Source of the DNA: Kribbella sp. NBC_00382
Lineage (GTDB): Bacteria > Actinomycetota > Actinomycetes > Propionibacteriales > Kribbellaceae
Direction: 5' to 3'
NCBI RefSeq assembly: GCF_036067295.1
Contig: NZ_CP107954.1
Span: forward strand, 62,001-126,000
DNA length: 64,000 nucleotides
Below the pieces are notes generated by a model. That model had not been told where the DNA came from and did not search any database. It was given only the letters and a program-made list of their open reading frames with translations. Position numbers and translations under genes: made by a program. This document shows positions 52,281 to 61,072 of this stretch, piece after piece (within the stretch, counting starts at the first letter, position 1; each line of letters starts with the position of its first letter).

Positions 52281-53191
52281 CACACCAGGCTCCTTCGCGA
52301 GTACGCGGGTTGTTTCGTCCGCTGCAGAACGGCGATCAGGTCGAGCGCCTGCCGGCTCCCGGCGACATCGTGTACCCGGAAGACCCGGGCGCCTAACCAG
52401 GCCATCACGCTGACCGCCGCCATCGTCGCCGGCCCCCGACGACCGGACGGCAGATCAAGGCTTTCGCCGAGGAAGTCCTTGTTGGACGGGGCGACGAGCA
52501 CCGGCCAGCCGGTCGCGGCCAGCTCGTCGACCCGGCGGGTCACTTCTAGCGAGTGCCAGGTGTTCTTGCCGAAGTCGTGGGTCGGGTCGATCACGATCGC
52601 GTCCCGCCGGACGCCGGCCGCGACCGCGCGCTCGGCCAGGGCGGTCGTCGTGCGGATGACGTCTGCCACCACGTCGTCGTACGCCATCCGATGCGGATCG
52701 GTACGCGGCGCGAGTCCGCCGACATGACTGCAGACGAGTCCCGCGCCAACCTCCGCGGCCGCTCCGGCGAGCTCGGGGTCGGAGCCCGACCAGGTGTCGT
52801 TGATGAGGTTGGCACCGGCCTCGCCGACGCGTCGGGCGACTCCACTGCGATAGGTGTCCACGCTGATGATCAGTTCGGGGTGCCGCGAGCGGACATCGGC
52901 GACGAAGTCGGCGGTCCGGCGGAGCTCCTCGGTCTCGCTGACATGTTCGCCGTACCCGGCCTTGACTCCCCCGACGTCGACCACATCGGCGCCGTCCGCG
53001 ACGGCCCGGTCGATCGCCTCGAGCGCCGCCTCGGTCGCGTAGGTCGCGCCGCCGTCGAAGAACGAGTCGGGCGTCCGGTTCACGATCGCCATCACGGCGA
53101 ACTCCCCCGGCCCGAAACTCCGGCCACCGAGCCGCAGCACTCCATCGCCGGCTTCGCCCTCGGTCCTGCCGCCAGCCTCTTCGTCAGCCAC
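52280..53191 (-). CDS. FolP2-like dihydropteroate synthase homologue
   Basis: This 303-residue TIM-barrel protein resembles dihydropteroate synthase. It keeps VNRTPDSFFDGGATY (Asn and SF motif), INDTWSG, DPTHDFGKN (Lys), APSNKDFLG (Lys) and RVHDV, but several canonical positions are changed, for example NRTPDSFFDGG instead of NVTPDSFSDGG and THDFGKN instead of GIGFGK. It looks like the FolP2 paralogue of actinobacteria, which in mycobacteria is not a working DHPS. It starts a three-gene unit with the RibD-C reductase and the LigB-like protein. The GTG start 53191 is not certain. Confidence 0.8.
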   Translation of the reverse strand: MADEEAGGRTEGEAGDGVLRLGGRSFGPGEFAVMAIVNRTPDSFFDGGATYATEAALEAIDRAVADGADVVDVGGVKAGYGEHVSETEELRRTADFVADVRSRHPELIISVDTYRSGVARRVGEAGANLINDTWSGSDPELAGAAAEVGAGLVCSHVGGLAPRTDPHRMAYDDVVADVIRTTTALAERAVAAGVRRDAIVIDPTHDFGKNTWHSLEVTRRVDELAATGWPVLVAPSNKDFLGESLDLPSGRRGPATMAAVSVMAWLGARVFRVHDVAGSRQALDLIAVLQRTKQPAYSRRSLV

Positions 53192-53240
53192 GGGCCGACT
53201 CTATCCATTGCCCTTTCTTGAGCAGGTGAATTAAACGGGT

Positions 53241-53276
53241 CAACCAGTGCGCACTGACCCACATATCCTATAGGAT
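53241..53276. promoter_or_regulatory. Operator-like palindromes upstream of the fucose operon
   Basis: Within the gap before the fuconate dehydratase gene, GGGTCA..AGTGCGCACT..TGACCC forms a symmetric block (inner palindrome AGTGCGCACT), followed by ATCCTATAGGAT at 53265-53276, a perfect 12-bp palindrome. These may be regulator sites, for example for a GntR-type protein. A matching site was not seen upstream of the FadR-type gene at 61023. Confidence 0.5.
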
Positions 53277-53317
53277 CTACGGGACAGATCGGATCACTGC
53301 CAGAAACGGGTCTCTGC

Positions 53318-54637
53318 ATGCCGCGCTTCTCCGAGGTCGAGACGTACGACGTCCGCTTCCCCACGTCGCTGGACCTGGACGGCTCCGACGCGATGAACGC
53401 CGACCCGGACTACTCCGCGGCGTACCTGATCGTCCGTACCGACGCCGGCGACGGGCTGGAGGGGCACGGCTTCGCCTTCACCATCGGCCGCGGCAACGAC
53501 GTCCAGACCGGTGCGATCGAGGCGCTCCGCAACCACATCATCGGGCTCGACGTCGACGCGACGCTGAACGACCTCGGTGGGTTCTGGAAGTCGCTGGTCC
53601 ACGACTCGCAGCTGCGCTGGCTCGGCCCCGAGAAGGGCGTCATGCACATGGCGATCGGCGCGGTCGTCAACGCTGTCTGGGACCTGGCCGCGAAGCGGGC
53701 CGGCGTACCGCTGTGGAAGCTGTTGTCGGACCTCTCCCCCGAGCAGATCGTCGACCTGGTCGACTTCCGGTACCTCACCGACGCGCTCACCCGCGACGAG
53801 GCGCTGGAGATCCTGTACGCCGCTCAGCCGGGCCGGGCCGAGCGCGAAACGCTGCTGCGCGAGCAGGGCTACCCGGCGTACACGACAACGCCCGGCTGGC
53901 TCGGGTACGACGACGCCAAGCTGGTCCGGCTCTGCCGCGAGGCCGTCGCCGAGGGGTTCACCCAGATCAAGCTCAAGGTCGGCGCGAACCTCGACGACGA
54001 CATCCGCCGGATGCGGCTGGCTCGCGAGACGGTCGGCCCGGACATCCGGATCGCCATCGACGCGAACCAGCGCTGGGACGTCGGCGACGCGATCACCTGG
54101 ATCGAGGCGCTGAAACCGTTCGACGTGTGGTGGGTCGAGGAGCCGACCAGCCCGGACGACATCCTCGGGCACGCTACGATCGCCCGCGCGGTCGCGCCGA
54201 TCCGGGTCGCGACCGGCGAGCACGTGCAGAACCGGGTCGTGTTCAAGCAGTTGCTGCAGGCGCAGTCGCTGTCGTTCGTCCAGATCGACTCGGCCCGGGT
54301 GGCCGGCGTGAACGAGAACATCGCGATCCTGCTGCTGGCGGCTAAGTTCGGCGTACCGGTGTGTCCGCATGCGGGCGGGGTAGGTCTGTGTGAGCTGGTG
54401 CAGCACCTGTCGATGTTCGATCTGGTCGCGGTCAGCGGGAGTACGGAGAATCGGGTGATCGAGTTCGTCGACCACTTGCACGAGCACTTCCTGGAGCCTG
54501 TAGTGATCAAGGACGGGAACTACGTCGCGCCGCTGCGGCCGGGGTTCAGCGCCGAGATGGATGCCCGGACCTTGGCCGACTACCGGTACCCGAGTGGCAA
54601 GATCTGGACCGAGCTGACTAAGGAGAGCGATAAGTGA
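53318..54637 (+). CDS. L-fuconate dehydratase (enolase superfamily)
   Basis: This 439-residue enolase-superfamily enzyme dehydrates L-fuconate to 2-keto-3-deoxy-L-fuconate. Motifs match the fuconate dehydratase subgroup: [15 protein letters not shown] with the KxK catalytic Lys pair, [51 protein letters not shown] and [17 protein letters not shown] with the His. The N-terminal capping domain ([20 protein letters not shown]) also fits. Stop and next start overlap as GTGA. It heads a three-gene catabolic operon. Confidence 0.95.
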   Translation: MPRFSEVETYDVRFPTSLDLDGSDAMNADPDYSAAYLIVRTDAGDGLEGHGFAFTIGRGNDVQTGAIEALRNHIIGLDVDATLNDLGGFWKSLVHDSQLRWLGPEKGVMHMAIGAVVNAVWDLAAKRAGVPLWKLLSDLSPEQIVDLVDFRYLTDALTRDEALEILYAAQPGRAERETLLREQGYPAYTTTPGWLGYDDAKLVRLCREAVAEGFTQIKLKVGANLDDDIRRMRLARETVGPDIRIAIDANQRWDVGDAITWIEALKPFDVWWVEEPTSPDDILGHATIARAVAPIRVATGEHVQNRVVFKQLLQAQSLSFVQIDSARVAGVNENIAILLLAAKFGVPVCPHAGGVGLCELVQHLSMFDLVAVSGSTENRVIEFVDHLHEHFLEPVVIKDGNYVAPLRPGFSAEMDARTLADYRYPSGKIWTELTKESDK

Positions 54638-55422
54638 CGGATTTCGCGGGCCTCAAGGCCGTCGTGACCGGAGGAGCATCGGGGATCGGACTGGCCGCGG
54701 CGACGCTGCTCGCGAGCCGTGGCGCCGAGGTGATCGTCTTCGACCTGAAGCCGGACGTGCCCGCGCCGCTGAGGGGGATCGCGGCGGACGTGAGCGATGA
54801 CAGCTCTGTCCGGGACGCAGTGTCGGCCGCGGCGTTGCAGCTCGGTGGGATCGACATCCTGATCAACAACGCGGGCATTGGCGCGCAGGGGACGGTCGCG
54901 GGGAACGACGACGACGAGTGGCATCGGGTGTTTGATGTGAACGTTGTCGGAATCGCTCGGGTGACGCGCGCGACGCTGCCTTATCTGCGTCGGTCGTCGG
55001 CTGCGGCGATCGTCAACACCTGCTCGATCGCGGCGACGGCGGGGCTGCCGAATCGGGCGTTGTACAGCGCGAGCAAGGGCGCCGTACTGGCGTTGACGAT
55101 GGCGATGGCCGCCGATCACGTGCGCGAGGGGATCCGCGTCAACTGCGTCAACCCTGGTACTGCGGACACGCCGTGGGTCGGGCGGCTGCTGGACGTGGCG
55201 ACCGATCCCGCTGCGGAGCGGGCCGCGTTGGAGGCCCGGCAGCCGATGGGTCGACTGGTGACGGCCGATGAGGTCGCATTGGCGATTGCCTACCTCGCCA
55301 GCCCGTTGGCCGGCTCAACAACCGGTACCGCCCTGGCCGTCGACGGCGGCATGCAAAACCTCCGCCTCCCGGCGGCACCCCCGGCCGCCGCTTCGACATC
55401 GGCCCCGGAGGCTCGGTCGTGA
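54634..55422 (+). CDS. SDR oxidoreductase, 2-keto-3-deoxy-L-fuconate dehydrogenase-like
   Basis: This 262-residue short-chain dehydrogenase has the NAD motif [24 protein letters not shown] ([11 protein letters not shown]), the catalytic Ser/Tyr/Lys in [10 protein letters not shown] and [15 protein letters not shown], and the [11 protein letters not shown] block. By context, downstream of fuconate dehydratase, it probably oxidises 2-keto-3-deoxy-L-fuconate at C4. GTG 54634 overlaps the dehydratase stop. The family match is certain; the substrate assignment is by neighbour. Confidence 0.86.
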   Translation: MTDFAGLKAVVTGGASGIGLAAATLLASRGAEVIVFDLKPDVPAPLRGIAADVSDDSSVRDAVSAAALQLGGIDILINNAGIGAQGTVAGNDDDEWHRVFDVNVVGIARVTRATLPYLRRSSAAAIVNTCSIAATAGLPNRALYSASKGAVLALTMAMAADHVREGIRVNCVNPGTADTPWVGRLLDVATDPAAERAALEARQPMGRLVTADEVALAIAYLASPLAGSTTGTALAVDGGMQNLRLPAAPPAAASTSAPEARS

Positions 55423-56384
55423 GGCTATTCGCGGACGACAACCGGATCGGGCTTGGCGGAGCTCCCCTCGCTGGGCTCTTCTCCCCCGTGCCCGACGCCG
55501 AGGCTGTCGCCACCGTTCAGGCAGCGTGGGACGAGGGCTGGCGGTACTTCGACACCGCGCCGCACTACGGCCTCGGGCTGGCCGAGGAGCGGCTCGGCGC
55601 CGGACTCGCGGGCAAGCCGCGTTCGGAGTACGTGCTGTCCTCGAAGGTCGGCCGGATCATCTACGAGGCCGACACCCCTGCGCCTGATGACGAAGGCTTC
55701 GCCGTCGTCTCGAACCGTCGCCGGCGCTGGGACTTCAGCCGCGACGGCGTCCTGCAGAGCATCGAGGACTCCCTGCGCCGCCTCGACGTCGACCGCCTCG
55801 ACGTCGTCTTCGTCCACGACCCGGACGACCACTACGAAGAAGCCGTCGCCACAGCGTTCCCCACGCTGATCGAACTCCGCGACCAGGGCGTGATCGGTGC
55901 CATCGGCTCAGGCATGAACCAGACCGCGATGCTCACCCGCTTCGTCGAGTCGGTCGACATCGACGTGATCATGCTGGCCGGCCGCTACACCCTGCTCGAC
56001 CCCGACGGCCTCGACGACGTCCTCCCCGCCTGCGTCGCCAACAACGTCCAGGTAGTTGCCGTCGGCATCTTCAACTCCGGCCTCCTCTCCCAACCCCGCC
56101 CGGCACCCGACGCCACCTTCAACTACGCACCGGCCCCCGATGCCTTGATCGACAAGGCCAACAAGCTCGCAGACGTCTGCGAGTCCCACGGGGTCACGCT
56201 CCCCGCAGTCGCCCTCAAGTTCCCGCTGACCCACCCCGCCGTCGCCGGCATCGCAGTAGGCTGCCGCACCGCCGCCGAGGTCCACGCCAACGCAGCACTT
56301 GCGCGTACCGAAGTACCAGCCGCTGTCTGGTCGGACCTCAAATCAGCAGGCCTCCTCCGCAAGGACGCACCTACGCCGAGCTAG
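55419..56384 (+). CDS. Aldo/keto reductase, L-fucose (D-threo-aldose) 1-dehydrogenase-like
   Basis: This 321-residue aldo/keto reductase resembles D-threo-aldose/L-fucose 1-dehydrogenase, the first step that converts L-fucose to fuconolactone. Catalytic residues sit in YFDTAPHYGLGLAEERLG (Asp and Tyr), EYVLSSKVG (Lys) and DVVFVHDPDDHYEEAV (His). GTG 55419 overlaps the SDR stop. Together with the dehydratase and SDR it supports a non-phosphorylating L-fucose pathway; the lactonase, aldolase and a transporter are not in the window. Confidence 0.88.
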   Translation: MRLFADDNRIGLGGAPLAGLFSPVPDAEAVATVQAAWDEGWRYFDTAPHYGLGLAEERLGAGLAGKPRSEYVLSSKVGRIIYEADTPAPDDEGFAVVSNRRRRWDFSRDGVLQSIEDSLRRLDVDRLDVVFVHDPDDHYEEAVATAFPTLIELRDQGVIGAIGSGMNQTAMLTRFVESVDIDVIMLAGRYTLLDPDGLDDVLPACVANNVQVVAVGIFNSGLLSQPRPAPDATFNYAPAPDALIDKANKLADVCESHGVTLPAVALKFPLTHPAVAGIAVGCRTAAEVHANAALARTEVPAAVWSDLKSAGLLRKDAPTPS

Positions 56385-56410
56385 CCCCGTCGCGCTTCCG
56401 CGCCTCGACC

Positions 56411-56513
56411 CGGACGCCACCACACACCAACCACAAGCCCGCCACCGCCACACCCACCTGCCAACGCTCAGCAGGACATGTGGGCGACACCTTGATGTGT
56501 GGTGGCGGTCCGG
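56411..56513. repeat. Palindromic element family, copy B
   Basis: The left arm at 56411-56431 reads CGGACGCCACCACACACC then AAC, one base shorter than copy A, and the right arm at 56492-56513 is its complement with one mismatch near the tip. The spacer is 60 bases. It lies between the fucose operon and a RidA remnant, and is followed at once by a second inverted repeat (56552-56640). Confidence 0.85.
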
Positions 56514-56551
56514 CCCATTCGCAACCTTGGGCCAGCGGGGCGGGCGAACGC

Positions 56552-56640
56552 CCAGCCCATCAATGGCCGCGCAAAGCGCCGGTGCCCCGGCTGCGTTTGA
56601 GCGCGTGCTGGTCGCCCGATCCGGAGCATTGATGGGCTGG
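56552..56640. repeat. Second inverted repeat next to palindromic copy B
   Basis: CCAGCCCATCAATG (56552-56565) and CATTGATGGGCTGG (56627-56640) are perfect 14-bp inverted arms with a 61-base spacer. The size and placement resemble the main palindromic family, but the arm sequence is different. The 3' end lies just after the RidA remnant stop. Confidence 0.8.
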
Positions 56641-56653
56641 CGCTCCGGACCAC

Positions 56654-56815
56654 CTAGCCCAGGACCGCGATCGCTTCGACCTCGACCAGGTGGTCCGGGA
56701 CGTCCAGGGCGGCGACGCCGATGAGGGTGCCGGGAGGTACCGGGGTGGTGCCGGCCACGCCCTCCGCGCCACGGTCCACCAGATGTGTGACTGGACCCAC
56801 CAGTACTTCACCCAT
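56654..56815 (-). pseudogene. C-terminal remnant of a RidA (YjgF/UK114) protein
   Basis: The minus-strand frame of 53 residues, MGEVLVGPVTHLVDRGAEGV...GTTPVPPGTLIGVAALDVPDHLVEVEAIAVLG, matches the C-terminal half of RidA enamine/imine deaminases, which are ~130 residues long. The usual end motif (GVAAL...LVEVEAIAV) is intact, but upstream an in-frame TAG near 56835 stops the frame and no N-terminal RidA sequence follows. It is probably a decaying fragment left by a rearrangement that also brought the palindromes beside it. A short working protein cannot be excluded. Confidence 0.65.
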
Positions 56816-56894
56816 ATCGAAGCCTCCCGCCAAACCTTCGACGCGTGATCGCTAAGGTTTCGCCCTGAGATTCCAGTCCTGGGGAGGAAACACT

Positions 56895-57353
56895 GTGGGG
56901 TTCTTCGGCACTTACCTGTACGCCGGTAACCAGTGGACAGACCACGACCCGGACCAGCCGGTCGAGGCACCCGGGCCTTGGCTCCAGATCAACATCCACG
57001 ACAGCGACTTCACCATCGTCAGCTACCACCCACCGTACGAGGGCACCGGCGTCGCCTACCTCGGCTACACCCCTCGCATGTACTTCGAATCCGAAACCGA
57101 ACACCCCCGCACCAACACCACCCAAGAAGCCGCGGGCCTAGCCACCTGGTCCACCACCTACACCGCAACCACCCCCGCCGATCTCCTCCCCTACCTAGCC
57201 GAAGACCAAGACACCTTCGACCAAGAAGACGAGGACGAGGAAGACGACGAAGACCTCCCCGACTCCGAGATCTACGTCGAGGTCAAAACCGCCGACTTCC
57301 TAACCACGCTAGGACTTCCCCTCCCACCCGCCCTCGACCAACTCCTCGCGTGA
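56895..57353 (+). CDS. Acidic hypothetical protein of 152 residues
   Basis: I do not recognise this protein. It begins GTG at 56895, after GGGGAGGAAA, a strong ribosome-binding site. It is rich in Trp/Tyr/Thr in the first half (MGFFGTYLYAGNQWTDHD, FTIVSYHPPYEGTG), with a highly acidic tract near residue 110 (DQEDEDEEDDEDLPDSE) and a hydrophobic end (LTTLGLPLPPALDQLLA). No signal peptide. Its stop overlaps the start of the lipoprotein gene (GTGA), so the two form a unit. Confidence 0.6.
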   Translation: MGFFGTYLYAGNQWTDHDPDQPVEAPGPWLQINIHDSDFTIVSYHPPYEGTGVAYLGYTPRMYFESETEHPRTNTTQEAAGLATWSTTYTATTPADLLPYLAEDQDTFDQEDEDEEDDEDLPDSEIYVEVKTADFLTTLGLPLPPALDQLLA

Positions 57354-58078
57354 CGACCCGCCGGGCCTACGTCGCCGCCGCACTCCTCCTGCCACTCCTG
57401 CTGACCGGCTGCAAGAACACCTCGCCGACAGCGGTACCACCGCCACCGACTCCATCAAGCACGCCTTCGCCCACGCCTCCGAAGCTGCTCGACATCAAGC
57501 CGCCCAACACCCCGGAGCAGTTGCAGGCCGCGCTGCCAACGGCGTACGGGAAAGTGAAGTTCTCCTTGTCCTCCGCGCTGGTCAGCGACTGGACGCCGCG
57601 CGACGATCCGTTCGAGGGACACCGAGTCGAGCCCGAGTCCTGCCGTGCCGAGCTGTGGACCGGCGGCCGGACCCCGAAGACCTTCGCCAAGTTTCCCTAC
57701 CTCCCGTACGCCGATGCGTTCCCGACGTCGAAGACGAACGGACTCCACGCCGGCCTCGTCTCAGTGCCGGCGCCGTTCGGGGACAAATACCTGGACGCGT
57801 ACCCGCTGGCAGCTCCGCAGTGCGTGAAGATCCTGATCGACGGGCGCGACCAGGCCTCGATCGTCGAACGGCCCGTCCCCGGCCTCGGGACCCGTTCACG
57901 CTTCTACCTCCGCACCTACACCAAGGACGGGAAGGTACATCGCGAAGGCCAGATCTCCTTCATCACTCCCACGTACTACGCGACGGTCGCCAACTACGCC
58001 ACCAGCTACGACGAAGCAACCCTCATCGCCTTCGCACATCACGTACAGGCGCTTGCCGACAGCAAACTCAAGAGGTGA
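57350..58078 (+). CDS. Putative lipoprotein of unknown function
   Basis: This 242-residue protein has an N-terminal lipoprotein signal (AYVAAALLLPLLLTGCKNT) with a lipobox ending in Cys21, then a Pro/Thr/Ser-rich linker (PPPPTPSSTPSPTPP). The rest has no family I recognise; it contains single Cys residues in ESCRAELWTG and APQCVKILIDG that could form a disulfide. GTG 57350 is coupled to the acidic gene upstream. The gene ends close to the convergent ABC-F gene. Confidence 0.65.
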   Translation: MTTRRAYVAAALLLPLLLTGCKNTSPTAVPPPPTPSSTPSPTPPKLLDIKPPNTPEQLQAALPTAYGKVKFSLSSALVSDWTPRDDPFEGHRVEPESCRAELWTGGRTPKTFAKFPYLPYADAFPTSKTNGLHAGLVSVPAPFGDKYLDAYPLAAPQCVKILIDGRDQASIVERPVPGLGTRSRFYLRTYTKDGKVHREGQISFITPTYYATVANYATSYDEATLIAFAHHVQALADSKLKR

Positions 58079-58098
58079 GTTGAGCTCCCCCGGCTGGG

Positions 58099-59679
58099 TT
58101 AGAGCGGTTCTATTTCGGTTAGTTCGTTGTGGTCTAGGTGTAGCCAGCGGGTGATGCCGATTTCTCGGAGGAAGGGGACGTCGTGGCTGGCTATGACCAG
58201 GGCGCCGTTGTAGGAGGCTAGGGCGTCTTGGAGTTGGGTGACGCTGGCTAGGTCGAGGTTGTTGGTGGGTTCGTCGAGCATCAGGAGTTGGGGTGGGGGT
58301 TCCGCCAGGAGGAGGGCGGCGAGGGTTGCTCTGAAGCGTTCGCCGCCGGAGAGGGTGCTGACTGGTTGGTCTGCTGCTCGGCCTCGGAAGAGGAAGCGGG
58401 CTAGGCGGGAGCGGCGGTATTGGTTTTCCGTGCTGGGGGCTAGTAGGGCCAGGTTTTCTACTACAGACAAGGAATCCTGGAGCAGGTCTAGGCGCTGCGG
58501 TAGCAGGCGCCATGGGACCAATGGCTTGTCGTCGGAGGCGATGGCGTGGAGCAGGGTGCTCTTGCCGGCGCCGTTCGGGCCGGTCAGCGCGATCCGCTCG
58601 GGGCCGCGGATCTCCAGGTCGGCGTGCAGGCCGGTCCGGAGTACATAGTCTTCTAGCCGTACTACGATCCGCCCCGCCGGGACCGCAGTCTTCGGCAGGT
58701 CGACGCGGATCGTGTCGTCGTCGTGCACCTTCTCCTCAGCGTCGGCCAGGGCGCTGGCAGCAGTGTCGAGCCGGTCGCTGTGCATGCCGATGTGCTTGGC
58801 CGCCGACACCTGCGCGTTGCGTTTCAGGTTGCCGGCGACGATCTTCGGGATGCCGCCCTGCTCGAACGCGCGCTGGCCGGCCGCCCGCCGGCGGTCCATC
58901 TTCATCCGCGCCTCGGCCAGTTCGCGTTTCTGCTTCTTCAGGTCGGACTCGGCCGCCCGGACCATCCGTTCAGCCGCTTCCTGTTCGGCCGCGACGGCTT
59001 CCTCGTACGCCGTGAGGTTGCCCCCGTACCAGGTCAGCTCGCCCCTGCGCAGATCCCCGATCTGGTCGACCCGGTCGAGCAGCTCACGGTCATGGCTGAC
59101 GATCAGCAACGCGCCGCGGAAGGCGTCGACCGCGTCGTACAGGTGTTTGCGGGCGCGCAGGTCGAGGTTGTTGGTGGGTTCGTCGAGCAGCAGTACGTCG
59201 GGACGCTTCAGCAACTCGGCAGCCAGCCCGAGCAGGATCGTCTCGCCACCGGACAGCTCGCCGACACTGCGGTCGAGCGTGATCGCCCCGAGGCCGAGCT
59301 TGCCGAGCATCGCGTCGGCGCGCTCCTCCACGTCCCAGCCGTCGCCGACGATGGCGAAGTTCTGCTCCGACGCGTCGCCGGCCTCGATCGCGGTGATCGC
59401 GGCCCGGATCCCGTCGATGCCGAGCGCCTGGTCGACCCGCAGCGCGGTGTCGAGGGTGAGGTCCTGCGGCAGGTACCCGAGCTCGCCGCTGACCCGGATC
59501 GTCCCGCGTTGCGGAGTGAGGCGTCCGGCGATCAGCCGCAGCAGGGTGGACTTGCCGGCACCGTTGCGGCCGACCAGCCCGGACCGCACGGGTCCCGCCA
59601 CGAAGGTCAGCCCGTCGAACAGGACGTCGCCGTCCGGCCAGGCGAAAGAGAGGTCAGTACAGGTCAAAGAGTAAGACAT
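58099..59679 (-). CDS. ABC-F ATPase (ribosome-associated)
   Basis: This 526-residue protein has two ABC ATPase domains and no membrane segments, as in the ABC-F family, whose members act on the ribosome and include antibiotic-resistance factors and translation factors. The first domain has GLVGRNGAGKSTLLRLIAG and LSGGETILLGLAAELL; the second [19 protein letters not shown] and LSGGERFRATLAALLLAE. The interdomain linker is rich in Lys/Arg/Glu (AERMVRAAESDLKKQKRELA). ATG 59679 was chosen; upstream palindromes may form a leader. Whether it gives drug resistance is unknown. Confidence 0.9.
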   Translation of the reverse strand: MSYSLTCTDLSFAWPDGDVLFDGLTFVAGPVRSGLVGRNGAGKSTLLRLIAGRLTPQRGTIRVSGELGYLPQDLTLDTALRVDQALGIDGIRAAITAIEAGDASEQNFAIVGDGWDVEERADAMLGKLGLGAITLDRSVGELSGGETILLGLAAELLKRPDVLLLDEPTNNLDLRARKHLYDAVDAFRGALLIVSHDRELLDRVDQIGDLRRGELTWYGGNLTAYEEAVAAEQEAAERMVRAAESDLKKQKRELAEARMKMDRRRAAGQRAFEQGGIPKIVAGNLKRNAQVSAAKHIGMHSDRLDTAASALADAEEKVHDDDTIRVDLPKTAVPAGRIVVRLEDYVLRTGLHADLEIRGPERIALTGPNGAGKSTLLHAIASDDKPLVPWRLLPQRLDLLQDSLSVVENLALLAPSTENQYRRSRLARFLFRGRAADQPVSTLSGGERFRATLAALLLAEPPPQLLMLDEPTNNLDLASVTQLQDALASYNGALVIASHDVPFLREIGITRWLHLDHNELTEIEPL

Positions 59680-59859
59680 GGGGTGCTCCGAGATCTCGAA
59701 CGAGACCGTCCACCGATCGGTGGCGATCAACCGCTACTGAAGAGAGATCTCAGTTCGACAACCCGAACCCCTGACGCCGGCAATGTGACACCGACAAGAG
59801 TAGGCGCACCCCCGCCCGGCTTCAACTCCATTTACCGGATCAGTTGCTCCAAGCAACAG
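59680..59859 (-). promoter_or_regulatory. Leader/promoter region of the ABC-F gene
   Basis: This 180-base gap contains a perfect 14-bp palindrome CCACCGATCGGTGG at 59710-59723 and two GAGATCTC palindromes (near 59692 and 59745). An in-frame TTG at about 59730 would add 17 residues. ABC-F genes often have leader-based attenuation, so these may form alternative stems; an operator is equally possible. Confidence 0.4.
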
Positions 59860-60273
59860 TTACTTGCGCCAGGGCATGTGCTGCAGCGTCCACGTGTTGC
59901 CGTCCGGGTCGGCGAACCACGCATAGAACACCCCACCCATGTCCTCGACCGGCGCAACGTCGACACCACGGTCGATCAGTTCGGCCCGGGCTGCCTCGAT
60001 GTCGGCGACGACGAGGTGCAGGCCACGCAGAGATCCGATCGGCATGTCCATCTGCGCGATCCCGGTGCTCAGGGTGATCGAGCAGTACGACCCCGGCGGC
60101 GTGAGCTGCACGATCCGGACCCCCTCAGCCGGCGTCACGTCGACATCGACGGTGAACCCGAGCTGATCGGCGTAGAAGGCCTTGGACTTGTCGAGGTCAC
60201 TGACCGGTACGAGCACAAGCTCCAGCAGGAATGATCCAGGGCGAACATCAGCGGTGGGGTTCTTCTCGGTCAT
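59860..60273 (-). CDS. VOC-family (glyoxalase-like) protein
   Basis: This 137-residue protein has one vicinal-oxygen-chelate fold: ELVLVPVSDLDKSKAFYADQ, LGFTVDVDVTPAEGVRIVQL, DMPIGSLRGLHLVVADIEAA and GVFYAWFADPDGNTWTLQHM with the C-terminal Glu/His-type metal motif partly present. Such proteins act as lyases, dioxygenases or resistance proteins; no specific function is implied. It lies between the ABC-F and FadR-type genes on the same strand, separated from the latter by ~78 bases. Confidence 0.85.
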   Translation of the reverse strand: MTEKNPTADVRPGSFLLELVLVPVSDLDKSKAFYADQLGFTVDVDVTPAEGVRIVQLTPPGSYCSITLSTGIAQMDMPIGSLRGLHLVVADIEAARAELIDRGVDVAPVEDMGGVFYAWFADPDGNTWTLQHMPWRK

Positions 60274-60351
60274 CTGACTGTCCTTCTTCTCAGGGGTAGC
60301 TGCCTGTCACGCAGTACGTCGGAACCGATCTCGGATTCTCGACACGGTCAC

Positions 60352-61023
60352 TCAGCGGGCCTTGCGGAGCCAGGTCTCTACGCCGGAGATGTGGGCCGTC
60401 ATCCAGGCCCGGGCCGCGTCTGTGTCGCTGGCTTCGATGGCGTCGAGGATGGCGGTGTGTTCGGCGAGGGTGCGCTCGACCGCGCCGGCCTGGGTGACGC
60501 CCCGCCAGATCCGGGCCCGCTGGGTGGCGCCGGAGATGCCGTCGAGCAGCGAGCAGACGACGGCGTTGCCGCTGGCCTCGGCGATCCCCCGGTGGAAACG
60601 CAGATCATTGGCGACCAGCTCGTCGATCGGCGCGTCGGCGGTCAGGTCACTGGTCAGCAGCCGGAGCTCGGCCAGCTGTTCGCGGGTGATGCGGACGGCC
60701 GCCAACGCAGCGACGCCCGGCTCCAGCAACCGGCGTACCTCGAAGAACTGCAGCACCGAGTCGTCCTGGTGCAGGTCGACCATGAAGCTGAGCGCGTCGA
60801 GCAGGTGCGCGGAGTCGAGCGAGGTCACATACGTACCGTCGCCGTGCCGCACGTCGAGCACGTTGACCAGGGTGAGCGCCTTGACGGCCTCGCGCAGCGA
60901 GTTGCGCGACAGCCCGAGCCGGGCCGCGAGGTCCGCCTCCTTGGGCAGCCGGTCGCCCGGCCCCAACTCGCCCGAGGTGATCATGTCCTTGATCTTGACG
61001 ATCGCCTCATCCGTCAACGCCAT
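60352..61023 (-). CDS. FadR-type GntR transcriptional regulator
   Basis: This 223-residue GntR regulator of the FadR/FCD class has an N-terminal winged HTH (IVKIKDMITSGELGPGDRLP, AARLGLSRNSLREAVKALTL, NVLDVRHGDGTYVTS) and a C-terminal helical FCD domain (FFEVRRLLEPGVAALAAVRI; HRGIAEASGNAVVCSLLDGI) likely to bind a carboxylate or sugar acid. It might regulate the fucose operon at 53.3-56.4 kb, but it is not adjacent. ATG 61023 fits. Confidence 0.93.
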   Translation of the reverse strand: MALTDEAIVKIKDMITSGELGPGDRLPKEADLAARLGLSRNSLREAVKALTLVNVLDVRHGDGTYVTSLDSAHLLDALSFMVDLHQDDSVLQFFEVRRLLEPGVAALAAVRITREQLAELRLLTSDLTADAPIDELVANDLRFHRGIAEASGNAVVCSLLDGISGATQRARIWRGVTQAGAVERTLAEHTAILDAIEASDTDAARAWMTAHISGVETWLRKAR

Positions 61024-61072
61024 TCGGTCAGTATGCCGTCACAGCCGCCCGTCAGGGGCCAGAATCGGCGGT

